Below are positions 59,062-64,000 of a stretch of 64,000 nt of DNA, piece after piece (the stretch's first letter is position 1; every line of letters starts with the position of its first letter). The translations under genes were made by a program, and so were the position numbers. The notes beneath the pieces were generated by a model. It was given only the letters and a program-made list of their open reading frames with translations. It made no database searches and was not told the origin of the DNA. Source of the stretch: Novosphingobium fluoreni (GTDB lineage: Bacteria > Pseudomonadota > Alphaproteobacteria > Sphingomonadales > Sphingomonadaceae); contig NZ_JACIDY010000001.1 in NCBI RefSeq assembly GCF_014196615.1, forward strand, positions 124,001 to 188,000, in the 5' to 3' direction.

Positions 59062-60366
59062 ATGATCAACTTGTCCGCTTCTCTTCCCCATGCCCCGGCA
59101 CTGCCGGGCGCGGTCCTGCCGGGTATGCCGGCTGCCGGGGCGGGCAGCGATGGACAGACGATTGATTTTGCGGCGCTTTTATCTGACGCAAATCCATCGG
59201 CCGCCCCTTCTCCAGAGACAGACCCGGCCCCAATCGTCACCGCTTTGCCCGGAGTGGATCGCGGCATGGCTGCGCCTCTGCAAGATCTGACAGTCCCGCC
59301 ACCCGTACCGTCCACCGGCACGCCGGCAGCGCTGAGCGGCAATGACGCGGCGGCAAGCGGCAAGACTTTGCCGGACGGCAAGGTGCCGGGCCACCCGAAG
59401 GCGCGATCGACCAAACCAGCCTCCAGCGATACCCCTTCGCCGAACACACCAACGGACGCTGCGCCACAGACCTTACCGGCTGCTGCTGCCGTCGACCCAA
59501 CTCTCCTTGCCATGGCGGTCATCGTGCCCGTCCAGCCCCAGCCGCGTCCGGAGAACCCCGAGCAGCAGCCCCCCGAGGCCACGGCTCAAACAACCCCGCC
59601 ACAGCAGCAGGCCGCCACGCCGACCGCGCCTACCGCCCAGATCGCTGCGCAAGTGCTGGCGATGCTTCCCGGCGCGGCGAAGGCGCTGGCAGCCAACAAG
59701 CCTGATTCGGGTGACACCACCCCGGCCGATGCCAAGGCTCCGGCAAGCATCGAAGCACTCGCGTCTACCGAGGCCGCCGTTCCCGGCCAGCCACTGCGCA
59801 CCGATCCGCAGGCCGTCTCCGCGCCAGACGCCCGCCTGCCCGGCGTTCCGGCAGCCCCCGTCATGGCATCGGCGCCACAAGCCGCCACGCAAGACATCGC
59901 CGCCCTGGTCGATCGCATTTCCGAAGCTCGCGCCGCCGCTGCGCCCGACACCGTGCGCGCCGCCCTGGTGCATCAGGATTTCGGCTCGGTATCGCTCAAT
60001 ATCCGCGCCGATGATTCGCACCTGCAAGTGACGCTGGGCAACGCCGACCCCGGCTTTGCTCCGGCAGTCCATGCCGCTGCCGCCGCATCGCTGGCCGGCC
60101 AAGCATTCAACGATGGCTCAGCGGACGATAGCCGCCGCGACTCGCAACACCAGCAACAGGGCTCCCAGCCGCAGCCGAACACCGCGCAGGACCCGCCCAC
60201 ATCGAACAACACCTCCTCCCAGCAGCAGCAGCAAGCGATGCGTGACAGGGCCGCGAGCGAGCGCGAAGCGCCAAGGCAGCACTTTGTTAACCATCTTCGC
60301 GGTAACGCTGGTGAGAAGACGTCCCCGACATCGGCGCGTGAGCGTCGCAGCGGCATTTACGCCTGA
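59062..60366 (+). CDS. fliK: Flagellar hook-length control protein FliK
   Basis: A 434-residue protein with a long Pro/Ala/Gln-rich ruler region and a C-terminal Flg-hook domain (ALVHQDFGSVSLNIRADDSH and LQVTLGNADPGFAPAVHAAA) that switches export from hook to filament. Its position after fliJ supports the call. The ruler is low complexity and probably disordered. Confidence 0.82.
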   Translation: MINLSASLPHAPALPGAVLPGMPAAGAGSDGQTIDFAALLSDANPSAAPSPETDPAPIVTALPGVDRGMAAPLQDLTVPPPVPSTGTPAALSGNDAAASGKTLPDGKVPGHPKARSTKPASSDTPSPNTPTDAAPQTLPAAAAVDPTLLAMAVIVPVQPQPRPENPEQQPPEATAQTTPPQQQAATPTAPTAQIAAQVLAMLPGAAKALAANKPDSGDTTPADAKAPASIEALASTEAAVPGQPLRTDPQAVSAPDARLPGVPAAPVMASAPQAATQDIAALVDRISEARAAAAPDTVRAALVHQDFGSVSLNIRADDSHLQVTLGNADPGFAPAVHAAAAASLAGQAFNDGSADDSRRDSQHQQQGSQPQPNTAQDPPTSNNTSSQQQQQAMRDRAASEREAPRQHFVNHLRGNAGEKTSPTSARERRSGIYA

Positions 60367-60393
60367 ACCTTTTGAGGCCTCCAAGGTAGCAAG

Positions 60394-60975
60394 ATGAGCG
60401 ACGAGACCGAGAAAAAGCCCAAGAAGAAGGGCAAGGGCATCCTGATGAAGGTTGTCGGCGGCGTTGTCCTGCTGGGCGCGGGCGGCGGCGGCGTGTTCGG
60501 TCTGATGCAGGCGGGAATCATCGGCAGTCACGCCGAGGCCAAGGAAGACAACACGCCCAAATTGGTCCGCAAGGGCGACGAAGATCCCTATGCGCAGAAG
60601 AAGGAAGGCGAAGGCGAGGGCGGCGGTGAACCGGTCTATGGCGAGGGCGGCAGCGAGTATCGCACGTCCTACTATACCTTCGACGGCGATTTCACGTCCA
60701 ACCTCAAGGGCTCCGACTCGCTGATCCAGGTGAGCCTGGCCGCCTCCACCCGGCGCGATGGCCGGGTGCTGATGTGGCTGAAAGAGCATGAGCTGGCGAT
60801 TCGCTCCGCCATGCTGAACGTTCTTGCGGACACCTCGGAAGAGGAAGTTTCATCGATCGACGGCAAGGAGCGCCTGCAAAAGCGCCTGACCGCCTCGATC
60901 AACCACGTCCTTGAAGAGGAAGAAGGCTTCGGCGGTATCGACGATGTCTTCTTCCGCAGCTTCATCATCCAGTAG
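60394..60975 (+). CDS. fliL: Flagellar basal body-associated protein FliL
   Basis: A 193-residue single-pass protein. A Lys-rich cytoplasmic N-terminus, one helix (GVVLLGAGGGGVFGLMQAGI), a Glu/Gly-rich linker, and the periplasmic FliL domain (FDGDFTSNLKGSDSLIQVSL, ALRSAMLNVLADTSEEEVSS-like) that surrounds the stator plug. It has the usual length for alphaproteobacteria and precedes fliM. Confidence 0.92.
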   Translation: MSDETEKKPKKKGKGILMKVVGGVVLLGAGGGGVFGLMQAGIIGSHAEAKEDNTPKLVRKGDEDPYAQKKEGEGEGGGEPVYGEGGSEYRTSYYTFDGDFTSNLKGSDSLIQVSLAASTRRDGRVLMWLKEHELAIRSAMLNVLADTSEEEVSSIDGKERLQKRLTASINHVLEEEEGFGGIDDVFFRSFIIQ

Positions 60976-60983
60976 GCGGATCA

Positions 60984-61877
60984 GTGCGACCCGACCACTC
61001 CTTCATCGTCGACCGGGTAGCGGCGCAGCATTGCGCCGAGCTGCTTGGTCCGACCACGCCCAGCGTGGCGGAGCTGGCCCCCTCACTCGCACTGCTGTCC
61101 GGCCGCCTGGCCCTGGCCTTCGCCGGTGGCCTTGCACGTCTTTCCGGCACGGAAGAACCGTCCGTGCGCCCCGATGCGCCGCGGACCCTGCTCGCCAGTC
61201 AGTTGGGCCATGAAGCGCCCGATCTCGCCAGCTACGCGGTGCTGGGCATCGGGCCAGAACGCCATCAGGTGCTGCTGACATGCGCGGCCGATCCGGTGTT
61301 CCGCCTCGTCGATCGCGCTTTTGGCGGTCGTGGCGTGGTGCCCAAGCCGCTGCCGCAAAGCTTCCCGCTGTCGGCCGAACTGTTGGTGCAGCGCTTGGAG
61401 CAGACCCTGGCGGCCGCCTTGCAGGAAGCGCTGGGCGGTGCCCTGGCCGCTACGCCCTTGCAGCGTGATACGCGCTTGTCGCAGATCGCGCCGTTCACTC
61501 CGGACGAAACGGTGTTCGAACTGTCGATGGCGGTGGAAGAGCCCGGCTGCGAGCCGTGGGTTCTTTCGCTGACATTTCCGCAGGCGACGCTCGCCGCGCT
61601 GTTCGCCGGGCGGGAGCGCAAGTTGCCGAAGCTTTCGACGCCGCATTCGCCCGATCCGATGAGCGAGCCCTATGCCTCGCTACCGATCACGCTGAACGCC
61701 ACGGTGGTGGACATGATGGTACCCTTCACGCGCCTTGCTGCCTTACAAGTGGGTGATGTGATCCCGGTCGCCATCGCCCGCCAGGTCCCTTTGAAGGCCG
61801 GCGAGCGCACGATCGCGGTGGGCTCCATCGGCGAGTTCGAGGACCGCGTCGCGATCCAGATCAACACCGCTTTTTAG
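60984..61877 (+). CDS. fliM: Flagellar motor switch protein FliM, no CheY peptide
   Basis: A 297-residue C-ring protein. The middle domain is weakly conserved, and the C-terminal SpoA domain (VVDMMVPFTRLAALQVGDVI, VAIARQVPLKAGERTIAVGS) is clear. The start is GTG 60984. The N-terminus MRPDHSFIVDRVAAQHCAEL has no LSQ.EIDALL CheY-P-binding peptide, and no in-frame start codon lies upstream that could supply one. Switching by chemotaxis may therefore use another contact. It ends 41 bases before fliN. Confidence 0.88.
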   Translation: MRPDHSFIVDRVAAQHCAELLGPTTPSVAELAPSLALLSGRLALAFAGGLARLSGTEEPSVRPDAPRTLLASQLGHEAPDLASYAVLGIGPERHQVLLTCAADPVFRLVDRAFGGRGVVPKPLPQSFPLSAELLVQRLEQTLAAALQEALGGALAATPLQRDTRLSQIAPFTPDETVFELSMAVEEPGCEPWVLSLTFPQATLAALFAGRERKLPKLSTPHSPDPMSEPYASLPITLNATVVDMMVPFTRLAALQVGDVIPVAIARQVPLKAGERTIAVGSIGEFEDRVAIQINTAF

Positions 61878-61918
61878 TTTCGACACAACTGTTTTCGCCT
61901 GAACTGGGGAGTTCACCA

Positions 61919-62236
61919 ATGTCCATTCACCCTCGCGGTTTCGACTTCCTGAAAGATGTCGACGTTCGCCTCTCGGTCGAGCTTGGCCGCACCGACATGA
62001 AGCTGAAGGACGTGCTCTCGCTCGGGCCGGAAAGCGTTGTCGTGCTGGATAAGCTGACCGACGAGCTGCTCGATGTGCTGGTCAACGGCAAGCCGATCGC
62101 CAAGGGTGAGATCGTGGCGCAGAACGGCCGCTTCGGCCTGCGCATCGTCGAACTTGCCGGCGAACAACAGAACGCCCCGGTCGCCGAAATCGCACCGGTG
62201 GACTTTGCGGCTCTTGGTGCCGGAAACCTGGGCTGA
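61919..62236 (+). CDS. fliN: Flagellar motor switch protein FliN
   Basis: A 105-residue SpoA-domain protein that builds the lower C-ring. LKDVDVRLSVELGRTDMKLK, VLSLGPESVVVLDKLTDELL and DVLVNGKPIAKGEIVAQNGR are the three family blocks. A GGGAG lies seven bases before ATG 61919. Its stop overlaps the fliO start (TGATG). Confidence 0.95.
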   Translation: MSIHPRGFDFLKDVDVRLSVELGRTDMKLKDVLSLGPESVVVLDKLTDELLDVLVNGKPIAKGEIVAQNGRFGLRIVELAGEQQNAPVAEIAPVDFAALGAGNLG

Positions 62237-62511
62237 TGCTTTGGTACATCCTCAAGCTGCTGATCATGCTGCCGCTGATCGGCCTGGCGATCTGGGGCTG
62301 CCTGAAGCTGGCGCAGAAGGTACAGGCCAAGACCGGCATGGGGGGCGGCGCGGGCAAGTCTGTACGAGTGATCGAGACGACCATGCTCTCCCCCACGCTG
62401 AAGCTGGCGGTGATCGAATTCCACGGGCGTGAGATCCTGGTCTCCGCCGGGCGCAACGGCCTGACGCGCCTGGCGGAAGCGCCTGCGCGGGCGCGGGAGA
62501 TCGTGGAGTGA
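62236..62511 (+). CDS. fliO: Flagellar biosynthesis protein FliO
   Basis: A 91-residue single-pass protein: membrane helix LIMLPLIGLAIWGCLKLAQ, then the small cytoplasmic FliO domain SVRVIETTMLSPTLKLAVIE. FliO helps FliP assembly. It is short but typical, and its stop overlaps the fliP GTG start. Confidence 0.9.
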   Translation: MLWYILKLLIMLPLIGLAIWGCLKLAQKVQAKTGMGGGAGKSVRVIETTMLSPTLKLAVIEFHGREILVSAGRNGLTRLAEAPARAREIVE

Positions 62512-63293
62512 GCCTCGCGCGCATCATCACGCGCGGGTCGGCCATACTGGCCTGCGCGATCCTACTCCCCACGCAGGCCTTCGCCCAGGCCCAGGCCGCG
62601 GCACCCTCCGCCATTCCCGGCGCGCTGGATCGCGCGTTCGGCTCTATGGGCGGCACCGGCGGCCAGGGCATGACGCTGTCTTTGCAGCTCCTCATGATCA
62701 TGGGGCTGCTGACGATCCTGCCCAGCCTGATCCTGATGATGACCAGCTTCACCCGCATTCTGGTGGTGCTGTCTATCCTGCGCCAGGCGCTGGGCCTGCA
62801 ACAATCCCCGCCTAACCAGGTGCTGATCGGCCTTTCGCTGTTCCTGTCACTATTCGTGATGGCACCGACGCTGGAGCAGGTGAGCAACCGCGCGATCCAG
62901 CCCTACTCCGCCGGGACGATCAACTCCGAGCAGGCGATCCAGAACGCGGGCCAGGAATTCCACAAGTTCATGATTCGCCAGACGCGTGAGCGGGACTTGT
63001 CGATGTTCGCCGAGATGGCCAAAGCCCCCAAGTTCCAGAACACCGCCGACGTGCCGTTCTCGATCCTGCTGCCCGCCTTCGTCACCAGCGAATTGAAGAC
63101 CGCGTTCCAGATCGGCTTCATGCTGTTCCTGCCGTTTCTCGTCATCGATCTCGTGGTCAGCTCGGTGCTGATGAGCCTGGGCATGATGATGATGAGCCCG
63201 ATGATCGTCTCGCTGCCATTCAAGCTGCTGCTGTTTGTGCTGGTCGATGGCTGGGCGCTGTTGATGGGCTCGCTCGCCTCAAGCTTTGGTTAA
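62508..63293 (+). CDS. fliP: Flagellar export gate protein FliP
   Basis: The main ring of the FliPQR export gate. The 261-residue product has a signal peptide (ILLPTQAFAQAQAA), the family helices LLMIMGLLTILPSLILMMTS, RILVVLSILRQALGLQQSPP and LLPAFVTSELKTAFQIGFML, and FLVIDLVVSSVLMSLGMMMM near the end. It starts at GTG 62508. The TTAACC at its stop resembles a CtrA half-site but lacks a second half. Confidence 0.95.
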   Translation: MSLARIITRGSAILACAILLPTQAFAQAQAAAPSAIPGALDRAFGSMGGTGGQGMTLSLQLLMIMGLLTILPSLILMMTSFTRILVVLSILRQALGLQQSPPNQVLIGLSLFLSLFVMAPTLEQVSNRAIQPYSAGTINSEQAIQNAGQEFHKFMIRQTRERDLSMFAEMAKAPKFQNTADVPFSILLPAFVTSELKTAFQIGFMLFLPFLVIDLVVSSVLMSLGMMMMSPMIVSLPFKLLLFVLVDGWALLMGSLASSFG

Positions 63294-63317
63294 CCATTTT
63301 AGCCGAGGAGGGAAGCC

Positions 63318-63590
63318 ATGGACGATATCACAGCGCCTCTCGCACTGGCTGACCAGATGCTCTGGACCACCGCCCTCGTCGCCGCGCCGATTCTGCTGGC
63401 CTCGCTAGCGGTCGGCCTCGTCGTCGGCGTCATCCAGGCGGCGACTTCGGTGAACGAGCAGACGCTGACGTTCGTGCCCAAGCTGGCCATCACCGCCCTG
63501 GTGCTGGTGATCATGGGCGGCTCGATGATGGCCCTGGTGGGAGACTTCACGCAGGACGTCTTCGCCCAGATCGCGACCATCTCGAAGTAG
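63318..63590 (+). CDS. fliQ: Flagellar export gate protein FliQ
   Basis: A 90-residue protein with two membrane helices: QMLWTTALVAAPILLASLAV and LVVGVIQAATSVNEQTLTFV, then KLAITALVLVIMGGSMM. It wraps the FliP/FliR gate. The start is ATG 63318 with a GAGGAGGGA ribosome site, the best in the operon. Confidence 0.95.
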   Translation: MDDITAPLALADQMLWTTALVAAPILLASLAVGLVVGVIQAATSVNEQTLTFVPKLAITALVLVIMGGSMMALVGDFTQDVFAQIATISK

Positions 63591-63606
63591 CGAAGGCGCA
63601 CCGCCC

Positions 63607-64000
63607 GTGCTCCAGCTGGATTTCGGCTTCGGCCCGCTGGAAGCGGAATTCTGGCGTCTCGTCTTCGTCATGACCCGGGTGGGCGCGGCCATGGTCGCCG
63701 CCCCGCTGTTCGGCATGGCGGGCGTCCCCGCCCAGGCGCGCGTTATGGCGGCGGGGGCCGTCGCTGTGCTGATCTGCGCCTGGTCTCCAGTGACCGGCCC
63801 CGCGAACCTTCTGTCCGTCGCCGGGCTGGTGAGCGTCGCGGGTGAAGTCCTGGTCGGCGTGTCGCTCGGTTTCGTGCTGCAGTTCGCCTTCGCCGCCCCG
63901 ATCATCGCCGCCGAGATGATCGGCGGAGCCATGGGTATGAGCGTCGCGACCGCCGTCGATCCCAATTCCGGCTCGCAATCACCCGCGTTGGGGCAGTACT
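63607..64000 (+). CDS. fliR: Flagellar export gate protein FliR (3' cut by window)
   Basis: A GTG-started frame open to the window end, about 131 codons: EAEFWRLVFVMTRVGAAMVA, PLFGMAGVPAQARVMAAGAV, LLSVAGLVSVAGEVLVGVSL and FVLQFAFAAPIIAAEMIGGA split helices, then SVATAVDPNSGSQSPALGQY. This matches the first half of FliR, which normally has about 250 residues. It follows fliQ by 16 bases. The rest lies beyond the window. Confidence 0.9.
   Translation, partial: MLQLDFGFGPLEAEFWRLVFVMTRVGAAMVAAPLFGMAGVPAQARVMAAGAVAVLICAWSPVTGPANLLSVAGLVSVAGEVLVGVSLGFVLQFAFAAPIIAAEMIGGAMGMSVATAVDPNSGSQSPALGQY

Noticed and set aside
63285..63300. CtrA site at the fliP stop (TTAACCATTTT)
   Set aside because: Only a half-site; the second TTAA is missing at the required spacing, and the same half occurs inside fliK at about 60286.
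1..64000. tRNA, rRNA, CRISPR, prophage or insertion sequence
   Set aside because: No cloverleaf with a T-loop GTTCRANNC in context, no regularly spaced direct repeats, no transposase or phage structural motif was seen.

Overview
The window is GC-rich alphaproteobacterial chromosome, most likely from the order Sphingomonadales. The best evidence is a serine palmitoyltransferase with its own acyl carrier protein (first step of sphingolipid synthesis). Supporting markers are DivK, GapR, DUF1244 and DUF3572 proteins, a DksA with a degenerate zinc finger, and a likely EcfG-type general-stress promoter. No rRNA, tRNA, CRISPR array, transposase or prophage gene was seen.

Layout. 1-4.7 kb (minus): gapR, yebC, then a ruvC-ruvA-ruvB cluster interleaved with a nucleoside deaminase and a GFA-family enzyme; a 38-codon DUF3147 remnant sits between yebC and ruvC. 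4.8-12.3 kb: pyruvate kinase, YggS, a thiamine-phosphate-synthase-like protein, FtsK, a lipoprotein and a Kef-type antiporter. 12.3-16.8 kb (minus): an SBF-like transporter, a small lipoprotein, DUF4112, an orphan solute-binding lipoprotein, PilZ and DksA. 17-20.8 kb: a Sel1 protein, then a tight minus-strand operon (DUF3572, HAD, RidA, GDPD, DUF482 acyltransferase) divergent from divK. 21.3-26.1 kb: ACP plus Spt, a secreted protein, a glycosyltransferase and a flippase.

26.2-34.4 kb: the two ribonucleotide reductase genes, nrdA and nrdB, lie on the same strand about 3.4 kb apart. Between them is a block that looks stress-related: two DUF2171-type proteins, an NTF2-like protein, a 59-residue membrane protein and a DUF1440-DUF4126 fusion. 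A strikingly AT-rich DUF4062 gene, probably horizontally acquired and possibly defence-related, follows nrdB by only three bases. 34.4-50.8 kb: NadB, a YadG-like ABC ATPase, TldD, a TonB-dependent receptor, an orphan [2Fe-2S] subunit with an ArsC-like protein, a phospholipid-methyltransferase-like enzyme, LipB, a large GNAT-like acyltransferase next to a fatty-acid desaturase, and the LptG/LptF lipopolysaccharide exporter pair.

50.9-64 kb: flagellar region. A minus-strand flagellin gene with a strong terminator faces a plus-strand run: sigma-54 activator, fliE-F-G-H-I-J-K-L-M-N-O-P-Q and the start of fliR (cut by the window edge). Overlapping starts and stops mark it as one operon building the basal body, C-ring and export gate. 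Its FliM lacks the usual N-terminal CheY-binding peptide.
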